A stretch of 64,000 nucleotides of DNA from Kineococcus endophyticus (lineage in GTDB: Bacteria > Actinomycetota > Actinomycetes > Actinomycetales > Kineococcaceae): positions 124,001-188,000 of the forward strand of contig NZ_JBFNQN010000010.1 in the NCBI RefSeq assembly GCF_040796495.1, given 5' to 3'. Positions 33,954 to 42,331 of this stretch are shown here, piece after piece (position 1 is the stretch's first letter; each line of letters starts with the position of its first letter). The notes under the pieces are model-generated. The model made no database searches. It was not told where the DNA came from and saw only the letters and a list, made by a program, of their open reading frames with translations. The position numbers and the translations under genes were made by a program.

Positions 33954-35869
33954 GCCCCCGTTCTAGCCGCGGGCACCTGGTCCCGCACCTGGTCCCGCAC
34001 CTGGCCCCGCACGACGGTCCGGTCCCGCCCCAGGCCCTTGCCGCGGTAGAGCGCCTCGTCGCAGTGCCCGAGGACCGCGGCCGCGCTCGCCCCGGGCGTC
34101 CACTGCGCCACCCCCACCGTGGCCGTCTGGGCGTGCGGCACGGCGGCCCGGATGCGGTCGGCGACCTCGGCCGCCGCGGCCGCGGTGCAGCCGGGCAGGA
34201 CGAGGGCGAACTCCTCCCCGCCCCAGCGGCTGATCGAGTCGCCGGGCCGCAGCTGCTCGCCCGCGACCCGTGCGAAGTCGCGCAGCAGGTCGTCGCCGAT
34301 GAGGTGGCCGTAGGCGTCGTTGTAGCGCTTGAAGTGGTCGAGGTCGACGAGGGCGAACGTCAGCGGGGCACCCGTGCGCTCGGCGACGGCCACCTCGTGG
34401 GCGACAACACGGTCGAAGTGGCGGCGGTTGCCGACGCCGGTGAGGGGGTCCCGCTCGACGGCCACGACGAGCTGCTCGAGCAGCGCCGTGCGGGCCAGGG
34501 TGTGCGCGGCCTCCCCGGCCAGCGTCTGCACCATCGAGGCCAGGGGCCCGGGGAGGGCCTCGACGCGACGCTGCCAGACGACGCCGAGGACCCCGACGGG
34601 ACGGCCGTCGGCGCCCAGGACCGGCTGCCACACACCGGACTGCGTGCGCGTGCCCGTGAGCAGGCGACGGTTGGCGTCGGGGTGGGACGGCACGTCGGCG
34701 ACGAACAGCTGCTGCCCGCCGGCCAGCACGGTCAGCGGCAGCGCCCGCTCGGTGGCGGGGTCCAGCACGAGGAAGGAGTCGTCCTCGATGCCCACGCTGG
34801 CCGTCGCGACGAGGCGCTCGCCGTCGGGTCCCGTCCTCGTCTGCAGCAGGTAGACGGCGTCGGCCGCGGTGAGGTCGCGGACCGCCTCGCAGACGGCGGT
34901 GCGGGGGTCGTCGGCGGTGGCGACGGTGCGCGAGGCGCGGGCCAGCGCCCGCATCTGTCCCGCGTACCGGGCCAGTTCCTCGTGCGCGGCCTGCAGCGAG
35001 TCCTGGTGCTCCCGGTCGGCCGTGACGTCCTGCAGGGCCACGACGGCGCCGAGGAGCTCACCGGAGTCGGCGAGCATCCGCCGGCCCGTGCACCGGACCC
35101 GGCGCTCGTCGCCGGACGCGGTGCGCACCAGCAGGTCGACGGCGTCCACGGACCCCTCCGCGAGCACGCGCAGCAACGGGGTCTGCGCGCCGGTCAGCAG
35201 GGTGCGACCGTCCGGGCCGTACAGGCCGTAGCGCTCCGCGTGCGCGTCCGGGCCCAGCGCCGGGTCGGCGTCGCCGAACCAGCGGCGCGCCGTGTCGTTG
35301 AACATCACCAGGTGGCCGGCCGGGTCGGCCACGACGATGGCCACCTCCACGGAGGCCAGGACGGCCCGGGTCAGCTCACCCTGGCGGGCGCTGCGCAGCG
35401 CGTCGCGGCGCCGGGCCAGGAGGGCCACGACGACCGCGCCCAGGTCCTCCAGAGCGCCCAGCCGGGCCGCGGTGAGCGTCCGCGGGGCCTCGTCCATCGT
35501 GCACAACGTCCCGAGGACCCGGCCGTCGGCCGCGGTGAGCGGCACGGAGGCGTAGCCGCGGACCGCGGCCAGCCGGCCGTCCACGAGGGGACTCCTGCGC
35601 AGCACCGGGTCGGCCGCGGCGTTGGCGACGTGGACGGACCGGGCGGAGGTGACGGTCAGCTCGCACGGGGTGTCGACCAGCGCCAGCCGCTCCCACGTCG
35701 GGCGCAGGGGCCCGTCCCCGGTCGAGGCGACCCGCAGGAGGTCGTCGCCGTCCAGGACGGTGACGCACGCGACGGCCATCCCCGTCAGTTCCGCGGCGAC
35801 CCGGGCGACGGCCGTCACCTCGGGGTCGCCCACAGGGCCGCCCACGGGGTCCACCTCACCGGTCCTCAC
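33950..35869 (-). CDS. GAF-PAS-GAF diguanylate cyclase
   Basis: 639 residues: N-terminal GAF (about 20-165; RGYASVPLTAADGRVLGTLC), PAS (175-290), second GAF (310-470) and a C-terminal GGDEF domain with ERDPLTGVGNRRHFDRV and the active site SRWGGEEFALVLPG. An I-site RxxD (RPGD) lies five residues before GGEEF, predicting product inhibition. No membrane segment. The start at 35869 overlaps the stop of the GGDEF/EAL gene (GTGA); a second GTG at 35854 with GAGG upstream is possible. The C-terminus has a 4-residue repeat (RDQV). Confidence 0.93.
   Translation of the reverse strand: MRTGEVDPVGGPVGDPEVTAVARVAAELTGMAVACVTVLDGDDLLRVASTGDGPLRPTWERLALVDTPCELTVTSARSVHVANAAADPVLRRSPLVDGRLAAVRGYASVPLTAADGRVLGTLCTMDEAPRTLTAARLGALEDLGAVVVALLARRRDALRSARQGELTRAVLASVEVAIVVADPAGHLVMFNDTARRWFGDADPALGPDAHAERYGLYGPDGRTLLTGAQTPLLRVLAEGSVDAVDLLVRTASGDERRVRCTGRRMLADSGELLGAVVALQDVTADREHQDSLQAAHEELARYAGQMRALARASRTVATADDPRTAVCEAVRDLTAADAVYLLQTRTGPDGERLVATASVGIEDDSFLVLDPATERALPLTVLAGGQQLFVADVPSHPDANRRLLTGTRTQSGVWQPVLGADGRPVGVLGVVWQRRVEALPGPLASMVQTLAGEAAHTLARTALLEQLVVAVERDPLTGVGNRRHFDRVVAHEVAVAERTGAPLTFALVDLDHFKRYNDAYGHLIGDDLLRDFARVAGEQLRPGDSISRWGGEEFALVLPGCTAAAAAEVADRIRAAVPHAQTATVGVAQWTPGASAAAVLGHCDEALYRGKGLGRDRTVVRGQVRDQVRDQVPAARTGA
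33974..34009 (-). repeat. Three 12-bp tandem repeats at the 3' end of the GGDEF gene
   Basis: CACCTGGTCCCG occurs three times head to tail, the last with one change, coding (V)RDQ/RGQ repeats at the extreme C-terminus of the diguanylate cyclase. Similar in design to the 12-bp triplicate ending the DeoR gene at 19546. Confidence 0.85.
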
Positions 35870-37623
35870 ACGCGTTCGGTTCGGCACGCGGCGGCCCCGG
35901 CTTGAGCAGCGGCGGCCAGGTCGGCGGCGGGGGCGGGCCGGGCGAAGAGGTACCCCTGCGCCAGCGGGCACCCGAGCTCGGCGAGCAGGTCGGCCTGCTC
36001 GGGCGTCTCCACCCCCTCGGCGACGACGAGCAGACCGAGGCTGCTCGACAGCGACAGCAGCGCCTGCAGCAGTGCGGTCCGCCGCTGGGACGTCGTGATC
36101 GCGGCCGTGAACGCGTGGTCGAGCTTGAGGTAGTCGGCGGGCAGGGTGTCGAGGCGGCTGAACGAGGACCAGCCCGTCCCGAAGTCGTCGATGGCCACGG
36201 CGGCACCCGTCGCCCGCAGCCGGCGCAGGGCGTCCAGCGCCGCGGGGGAGGAGGCGTCGACGACGCTCTCGGTGACCTCGACGACGAACTGGTCCAGGGG
36301 CCAGCCCTCCTCGCGCACGGTGGCCACCGTCCGCTCGACCCAGCCGTCGGCGACGATCTCGCGGCCCGAGACGTTGACGGTCAGGAGCAGGTCCGGTCCG
36401 TGGGCTGCGGCCAGCAGGTGCGCGCCCCGGCACGCGGCGGCCAGGACCGCCGCACCGAGCGGGACGACGAGACCCGTGGTCTCCGCGACGGCCACGAACT
36501 CGTCGGGACGGACCGGGCCGCGGGAGGGGTGGGTCCAGCGCGCGAGGGCCTCGGCTCCCACGACCCGGCCGGTGGCCGGTTCGACGACCGGCTGCAGCCA
36601 GGCCTCCACGTCGCCGGCCGCCAGGGCCCGCTCGAGGTCGGCGGCCAGCTCGAGGGAGTCGCCGTCGTCGAGGCGGCACCGACCGCGTCCGGCGAGCTTG
36701 GCGGCGTAGAGGGCGGCGTCCGCGCGGCGCAGCAGGTCCGTCCCCGACTCCCCGGAGACCCGCCCCGCCACCCCGGCCGACCAGCCGACCGCGGTGTGCG
36801 CCCGCACGCTGTCGAGCAGCTCCAGCGCCGCGGTCCCGGTCCGGCCCGGCAGCAGCACGGCGAACTCGTCCCCGCCGAAGCGGGCGACGACGGCGTGGGC
36901 GGGGAGCTCGCGGCGCAGCACGTCGGCGAAGTCCTCCAGCAGCGCATCGCCCGCGGCGTGGCCCTGCCGGTCGTTGACGGCCTTGAAGTGGTCGACGTCG
37001 AGCAGCGCGAGCCCCAGGTCGCCGTCCCGGGTGACGGGCAGGACGGCGTCCAGCGCCGCGTCGAAGCCTCGACGGTTCCGCAGACCCGTGAGGGCGTCGC
37101 GGTGCGCGTCGGAGGCCCGGCGCACGAGCAGGCCGACGGCCGCGGTGACGACGAGGCAGACGACGGCGAGCGCCACGGCCACGCCGGGCGTGACGCCCTC
37201 GCGGCCGCGCAGCGCGACCGTGGCGGCCAGCAGCAGGGCGGTGAGGTGGGCCGCCGCCGGCCGGGTCGCGAAGAAGAAGACGACGTCGATCGCCACGAAG
37301 GCGTAGACGGCGGCCAGCGCCACCGCCGACGCGGTCGTCGGGGCCAGCGGGACCGCCCCCGTGATGAGCAGCGTCCCGGCCCCGACGACGACGTGGAACG
37401 CGGAGCGCCTCAGCCGCCGCCCCCACCGCAGCAGCCCCGCCCCGCAGACCAGGGCGGTGACCGCCAGAGCCAGGAGGGCCGAGCGCCGCCCCGGGGCCGG
37501 GAACGTCGCCGACAGGACCACCGCGAGGGCGGCGGTCCCGCCGGCGGCGTAGAACGCCCCGGCCGTCAGCGCCATGACCCGTGGGGTGGCCAGGGCGGGG
37601 GTGGTCCAGGCGCGCACGGTCAC
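35866..37623 (-). CDS. Membrane GGDEF-EAL c-di-GMP cyclase/phosphodiesterase
   Basis: 585 residues from the GTG at 37623, 1 bp after the chemoreceptor stop. About five to six membrane helices occupy residues 15-165, then GGDEF (RDALTGLRNRRGFDAAL, ARFGGDEFAVLLPG) and EAL. The EAL catalytic set appears complete: GAEALARW, TVNVSG, VVEVTESV, IDDFGTGWSSFSRL, YLKLDHAF, VVAEGVET and QGYLFARP. Both halves look active, so net output depends on regulation. No RxxD I-site is evident. Cotranscribed with the chemoreceptor upstream and the GAF-PAS-GAF cyclase downstream. Confidence 0.92.
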   Translation of the reverse strand: MTVRAWTTPALATPRVMALTAGAFYAAGGTAALAVVLSATFPAPGRRSALLALAVTALVCGAGLLRWGRRLRRSAFHVVVGAGTLLITGAVPLAPTTASAVALAAVYAFVAIDVVFFFATRPAAAHLTALLLAATVALRGREGVTPGVAVALAVVCLVVTAAVGLLVRRASDAHRDALTGLRNRRGFDAALDAVLPVTRDGDLGLALLDVDHFKAVNDRQGHAAGDALLEDFADVLRRELPAHAVVARFGGDEFAVLLPGRTGTAALELLDSVRAHTAVGWSAGVAGRVSGESGTDLLRRADAALYAAKLAGRGRCRLDDGDSLELAADLERALAAGDVEAWLQPVVEPATGRVVGAEALARWTHPSRGPVRPDEFVAVAETTGLVVPLGAAVLAAACRGAHLLAAAHGPDLLLTVNVSGREIVADGWVERTVATVREEGWPLDQFVVEVTESVVDASSPAALDALRRLRATGAAVAIDDFGTGWSSFSRLDTLPADYLKLDHAFTAAITTSQRRTALLQALLSLSSSLGLLVVAEGVETPEQADLLAELGCPLAQGYLFARPAPAADLAAAAQAGAAACRTERV

Positions 37624-37624
37624 C

Positions 37625-39214
37625 TCAGCGGGGGAGGGTGAAGCTGCCGACGAGGGTGTCGAGCTCGGCGGCCGCGGTGGAGACCTCAGCGGCGGTCGCG
37701 GCGGTGCGGGTGGCGCCGGTGGTGGCCTCACCCGCGGCGGCCGCGATGCCCGAGATGTTCAGCGCGATCTCCTGGGAGCCGGTGGAGACCTCGGTGACGT
37801 TGCGGACCATCTCGCTGGTGGTGGCCGACTGCTCTTCGACCGCCGCGGCGATGGTGGCCTGCAGGCCGTCGATGCGGGCGATGACCTCGGTGATCTCGGT
37901 GATCGCCGCGGCGGCGTCGGCGGCGTCGGTCTGCGTGGAACCGATGCGGGCGACGATCTGCTCGGTGGCGCGGGCGGTCTGCCCGGCCAGTTCCTTGACC
38001 TCCCCGGCCACGACGGCGAACCCCTTGCCGGCGTCCCCGGCGCGGGCGGCCTCGATGGTCGCGTTGAGCGCCAGGAGGTTCGTCTGCTCGGCGATGGAGG
38101 TGATGAGCTTGACGACGTCGCCGATCTCGCGGCTGGAGGTGGCGAGGCGGTCGAGGGTCTCCCCGGCGTTGGTCGCCGCGCTCACGGCGCTGGCGGCCGT
38201 GGAACTCGCGTCGGCCGTGGAGGTCGCGATCTCGCGGATGGCCGAGGTCATCTCCTCGCCGGCCGCGGCGACGGTGCCGATGTTCGCGCTGATCTGCTCG
38301 GTGGCCGCGGAGACGACCTGGGCCTGGGTGGAGGACTCCTCGGCGGAGGCCGACAGCTGGGTCGCGACGGTGGTCAGTTCCCCGGAGGCGCCGGCCAGGG
38401 TGGTGGCCGAGGCGGAGATGCGGCGCAGGGTGGTGGCCAAGCGGTCGACGGTGGCGTCCAGGGCGGTGGCCAGGCGGCCGACCTCGTCGGTGGCGTCGTA
38501 GCCGACCTTCTGGTCCAGGCGGCCCTCGGCCAGGCCTTCGACGACGGTGAGCGTGCGGGCCAGCGGACGGGCGATGGAACGGGCGACGAGGACGGCGACG
38601 ACGACGGCGACGGCGACGGCGACGGCGCCGATGAGCAGGAGCAGGGTCACGGCGCTGTGGTAGTCGGACTTCCCCTCCACAGCCATGTCCTGGGCGGCCT
38701 TCTTCTCGATCGCGCTGACGGCGTCGAGCTGGGCGAAGGCGTCCTTGGTGATGGGGGTCGTGACCTCGCTGCGGTAGGCGATGAACTGCGCGGTCTGCCC
38801 GGCCTTGGCGAAGGTGACCAGCTGGCCGCGGGCGTCGCGGTACTTCGCGACCAGCGCCTCGACCTTGGCGCGCTCGGCGGCCGGCGCGGCGGGGGAGGAG
38901 GCCAGGTAGGCCTTCCACGCCTCGTCGTACTTCGCGTCGTCGGCGGCCAGCTGCTGCAGCTGCTTCTCGACGTCGGTGGCGTTCTGCGCCAGCGCGGCGT
39001 TGGCGATGTCCATCCGCATCGCGGCGTACTCGAACTTGACGGCGGCGATGATGTCGACCGAGGCGATGCCGCTGCTCGACATCGTCGTCAGGTTCTCCTG
39101 CGACGTCCCGAGACGGGAGATGCCGAGGGCGACGACGGCGGCGAGGAGGAGGCAGACGACGCCGAAGCCGGCGAAGAGCTTGGAGGCGACGTTGAGGTTG
39201 CGCAGCGCGGTCAC
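37625..39214 (-). CDS. Methyl-accepting chemotaxis protein (4HB type)
   Basis: 529 residues: membrane helix at about 13-33, a four-helix-bundle periplasmic domain (35-185), second helix at [24 protein letters not shown] (about 210-265) and the signalling coil with the tip [20 protein letters not shown]. The GTG at 39214 has AAGG upstream. It heads a long minus-strand transcript with GGDEF/EAL, GGDEF, deacetylase-like, PP2C phosphatase and histidine kinase genes, and has a sigma-28-like promoter about 58 bp upstream. Confidence 0.95.
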   Translation of the reverse strand: MTALRNLNVASKLFAGFGVVCLLLAAVVALGISRLGTSQENLTTMSSSGIASVDIIAAVKFEYAAMRMDIANAALAQNATDVEKQLQQLAADDAKYDEAWKAYLASSPAAPAAERAKVEALVAKYRDARGQLVTFAKAGQTAQFIAYRSEVTTPITKDAFAQLDAVSAIEKKAAQDMAVEGKSDYHSAVTLLLLIGAVAVAVAVVVAVLVARSIARPLARTLTVVEGLAEGRLDQKVGYDATDEVGRLATALDATVDRLATTLRRISASATTLAGASGELTTVATQLSASAEESSTQAQVVSAATEQISANIGTVAAAGEEMTSAIREIATSTADASSTAASAVSAATNAGETLDRLATSSREIGDVVKLITSIAEQTNLLALNATIEAARAGDAGKGFAVVAGEVKELAGQTARATEQIVARIGSTQTDAADAAAAITEITEVIARIDGLQATIAAAVEEQSATTSEMVRNVTEVSTGSQEIALNISGIAAAAGEATTGATRTAATAAEVSTAAAELDTLVGSFTLPR

Positions 39215-39412
39215 GACCGGGCCTTTCCGTGGAGAAGGGTGGGGAGCCCGGTGGCTTCAGCTCTGTTCTAGACATCGGCAGCCGGGGGCCCGCGCTTGAG
39301 GTGGGGCGAGGACGCCCCGGACCACGGCCGCTGCGCACGTCGGCCGTCGCGGGAACGGGGGACAGGCTGAGGAGGCGGCGGCGCGGAGGAGTTCCGGAAC
39401 CCCGGGGGACGT
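39215..39412. other. Intergenic region before the chemoreceptor operon
   Basis: A 198-bp gap with no gene. It contains the sigma-28-like promoter (39272-39299) and, nearer the upstream histidine kinase gene, the perfect 10-bp palindrome GTTCCGGAAC (39391-39400) lying 13 bp beyond that gene's stop. Confidence 0.6.
39272..39299 (-). promoter_or_regulatory. Sigma-28-like promoter of the chemoreceptor/c-di-GMP operon
   Basis: On the minus strand: TCAA, 16 bp, GCCGATGT. Sigma-28 promoters read TAAA-N14-16-GCCGATAA/T; here 3 of 4 and 6-7 of 8 bases match. The -10 lies about 58 bp before the chemoreceptor start. Best motif of this type in the window. Confidence 0.55.
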
Positions 39413-42331
39413 TCAGGGGAGTTCGACGGCCCCGCTGAGTTCCGCCCTGGCCCCACCCGGCGCCGGGATCGCGTTGAGCGTCAGCGTGAACCTCGAACCA
39501 CCCCCGCCGGCGGGCTGGTAGACGAGGTCGCCGCCGTTGGCGTTGACGAGTTCCCGGGCGATGAACAACCCGAGCCCGGTGCCCTTCTGCCCGGCCGCGG
39601 TCCCGGTGGTGGCGCGGGCGAAGCGGTCGAACAGGTGCGGCACGAACTCCGGGGGGACTCCCTCCCCGGCGTCGACGACGTCCAGGAGCACGTCGTCACC
39701 GCGACGGCGGGCCGTCACCCGCACCGGCGGCCGGCCGTACTTGAAGGCGTTGCCCACCAGGTTGGTGAGGACCTGCTCGAGGTGGCCGCGGTCGGCGAGC
39801 ACCGTGACGTCCTGCACACCGGTCGTGTCGACCGAACCCGCCCGCACGGCCAGGCGGTCGACGACGTCGGCGACGAGCGCCGGCACGTGCAGCCGCGCGG
39901 TCCGCGGGAGCGGTGGGCCGGCGTCCAGCTGGGCCATCGTGAGGATGTCCTCGAGGAGGTCGTTGGCCCAGCGGCCGGCCTTCTGGATGCGGGTGAGGTG
40001 CCCGCGCCGGTCCTCCTCGCTCAGCCCCTGCCAGTCGTCGAGCAGCAGTTCGGCGAAACCGGTGGTCGTCGACAACGGCTGCCGCAGGTCGTGGCTGAGG
40101 GTGGCCACGAGGTCGTCCTTGAGGCGGTTCGCCTCCAGCAGCTGCTCGTTGGACCGGGCCAGGGCGTCCTGGGCGCGGCGCTGCTGCGACAGGTCCCGCA
40201 CGAGCGTGAGGGTGGCGCGGCCGCCGGCGTCGGGCAGGGGGACGCAGGTCACCTCGACGGGGACGGTCGTCCCGCCGGAGTGCCGCAGGGCGGTGACCGA
40301 GGGGAGCGCGGCGCGGACCTGGCCGGGGACGAAGGTGCGCCGTGCGGCCCAGGCGGCCTGCTCGTCCTCGGGGACGAGCAGCAGCGAGGAGGGCAGGGCG
40401 AGCAGGCTCGCGGTGCCCCGTCCGGTGAGCCGGGCCAGGGCGTCGTTGGCGTAGGTGACCTGGTCGTCGTGCTCGACGAGGACGCCCTCCCCGAGGTCGC
40501 TGAGGGCCTGCAGCAGACGGGTCGAGACGTCGCGCTGGCGGCGGACGCCCTCCTCCGCGGCGACGCGGTCGCTGACGTCCAGCACCTGCGTCGTCAGGTG
40601 CAGGGCCCGGCCGGCGGCGTCCCGGACGACGGCCGTGGAGACGTGGGTGTGGACGACGCCGCCGTCGCGGTGCAGGAGGCGCAGGTCGCCGGCGACGTCC
40701 CGGCCCAGGTCGGCGACGGACCGGTCGTCGGGGTGGACGTGGACGGCCCAGTGCTTGCCCACGAGGTCGGCCGGGCTGCGTCCGAGCATCGCCGCGGCGG
40801 CCGGGTTGGCCCGCAGGACCGTGCCCTCCAGGGTGAGGTCGACGTTCCCGACGAGCGAGGCGTCGAACGCGGCCTGCAGCCGGTCGGCCTGCGCGCCGGC
40901 CTGGCCGCGGGCCTCCTCGAGGTCGCGGCGCAGGGCGCGGTCGGCGCTGACGTCGGCCATGACGACGACGGCGCCGAGCGCGCTGCCGTCCGGTCGCGTC
41001 ATCCGCCGTCCCGAGCACACCACCGTGATCGCCGGTCGCCCGGCCGGGGCGAGGACGATCTCGGCGTCCGCGACGGACCCCTCGCGCAGCACGCGGTGCA
41101 GCGGCACCTCCTCGGGGCTCAGCGGGGTGCGACCGTCGGCGGCGTAGAGGTCGTACCGGCCGGCGTGCTGGGTGGGGTCCAGGCCCGTGTCGGCGTCCAG
41201 ACCGTGCCAGCGCTGGGCGGTGCGGTTGAACATCGTCAGCCGGCCCCGCTCGTCGGCGACGACGATCCCGACGTCGACGGACTCCAGCACCGCGGCGGTC
41301 AGCTCGCCGCGCGCCTCGGCCTCGGCCCGCAGGGCCGCGGCCTCGACGGCCAGCCGCTCGCTGGCGGCCGTCGAGAGCGCCATCGAGGCGAGCAGGACGT
41401 CGCGCTCGTCCCGGCTCATCGCCAGGGCCAGGCCCACCACGGCGAGCATGCTCACGTAGAGCTGGACGACGATCGCGCGGGTCGCGTCGTCGGCGATGAG
41501 GGCGAACGGGCCGTGCCCGGTGAGCGTGAGGACGACCGCGGCCACGCCCAGGGCCACGTCGAGGACGAGGACGACGGTCGTGTCGAAGCGCAGCGCGGCC
41601 CAGACGGCGAGGGCGATGAGCGGGAAAGCGACGGGAAGCCCGTCGTAGACGACGAACACGAGCGCGTACGCCCCGGCCGCGCAGACCGGCAGGGCGAGGA
41701 GTTCGACGCGCTGCCAGCCGCGCGGGAGGCGCACGGGCGCCACCACGTCCTCGTGGCCGCCCGCCGCCCCGCTCCGCGCGCGCCGGGCGTTCAGCAGGCA
41801 GCCCACGCGGAAGGCCGCCGAGGCGAGCAGCAGGATGCTCGCGGTGTTGCGGGTCATCCACACCAGCGTCGTCACCCAGGACCACGTGCCGCTGAGCGCC
41901 CAGACGGCGGTCGGGCCGAGCAGGGCGCCGGCCCCCGTGGCCACCACCGCCGCGGCCAGCAGCCGCATGAGCTGGCCGACACCGGTCAGCGGTTCCCGCC
42001 CGCCCGCACCCCACGCCCGCGGGCACCAGCGCGCGAAGAGGACACCGAACACGAGGACCTGCAGCACGTTCGCCCCGACGAAGCAGACGGCGAGCGCCGG
42101 GGAGGCCCCCGTGACGGCGTTGAGGACGAAGGTGGTCACCGACAGCAGGGCGAGGTCCAGGCGGACCGTGCCGGCCGATCGCTGGGCGGCGAACCAGACG
42201 ACGGCCACACCGGCCGCGGGCCACACCAGGCTCAGGCTCGTGCCGTCCATGACGGTCGCCCGTCCCAGCAGGACGGCGACGGCGAAGACGACGGCGAACG
42301 CCGCGCTGCGCAGCACGGCGGGTGCGCTCAC
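39413..42331 (-). CDS. MASE1 multi-PAS hybrid-free sensor histidine kinase
   Basis: 972 residues. The N-terminal 320 residues form a MASE1-like membrane sensor of about eight to ten helices (VWPAAGVAVVWFAAQRSAG). Three PAS domains follow (about 360-490, 500-620, 630-745), then HisKA with the phospho-His in ATLSHDLRQPLSTTTGFAEL and HATPase with NLVGNAFKYGRPP, DAGEGVPPEF and GTGLGLFIARELVNANGG. There is no receiver domain and no response regulator alongside. The GTG start overlaps the GGDEF stop (GTGA), so kinase and cyclase are coupled. The middle PAS resembles those in the neighbouring cyclases, suggesting local duplication. Confidence 0.92.
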   Translation of the reverse strand: MSAPAVLRSAAFAVVFAVAVLLGRATVMDGTSLSLVWPAAGVAVVWFAAQRSAGTVRLDLALLSVTTFVLNAVTGASPALAVCFVGANVLQVLVFGVLFARWCPRAWGAGGREPLTGVGQLMRLLAAAVVATGAGALLGPTAVWALSGTWSWVTTLVWMTRNTASILLLASAAFRVGCLLNARRARSGAAGGHEDVVAPVRLPRGWQRVELLALPVCAAGAYALVFVVYDGLPVAFPLIALAVWAALRFDTTVVLVLDVALGVAAVVLTLTGHGPFALIADDATRAIVVQLYVSMLAVVGLALAMSRDERDVLLASMALSTAASERLAVEAAALRAEAEARGELTAAVLESVDVGIVVADERGRLTMFNRTAQRWHGLDADTGLDPTQHAGRYDLYAADGRTPLSPEEVPLHRVLREGSVADAEIVLAPAGRPAITVVCSGRRMTRPDGSALGAVVVMADVSADRALRRDLEEARGQAGAQADRLQAAFDASLVGNVDLTLEGTVLRANPAAAAMLGRSPADLVGKHWAVHVHPDDRSVADLGRDVAGDLRLLHRDGGVVHTHVSTAVVRDAAGRALHLTTQVLDVSDRVAAEEGVRRQRDVSTRLLQALSDLGEGVLVEHDDQVTYANDALARLTGRGTASLLALPSSLLLVPEDEQAAWAARRTFVPGQVRAALPSVTALRHSGGTTVPVEVTCVPLPDAGGRATLTLVRDLSQQRRAQDALARSNEQLLEANRLKDDLVATLSHDLRQPLSTTTGFAELLLDDWQGLSEEDRRGHLTRIQKAGRWANDLLEDILTMAQLDAGPPLPRTARLHVPALVADVVDRLAVRAGSVDTTGVQDVTVLADRGHLEQVLTNLVGNAFKYGRPPVRVTARRRGDDVLLDVVDAGEGVPPEFVPHLFDRFARATTGTAAGQKGTGLGLFIARELVNANGGDLVYQPAGGGGSRFTLTLNAIPAPGGARAELSGAVELP

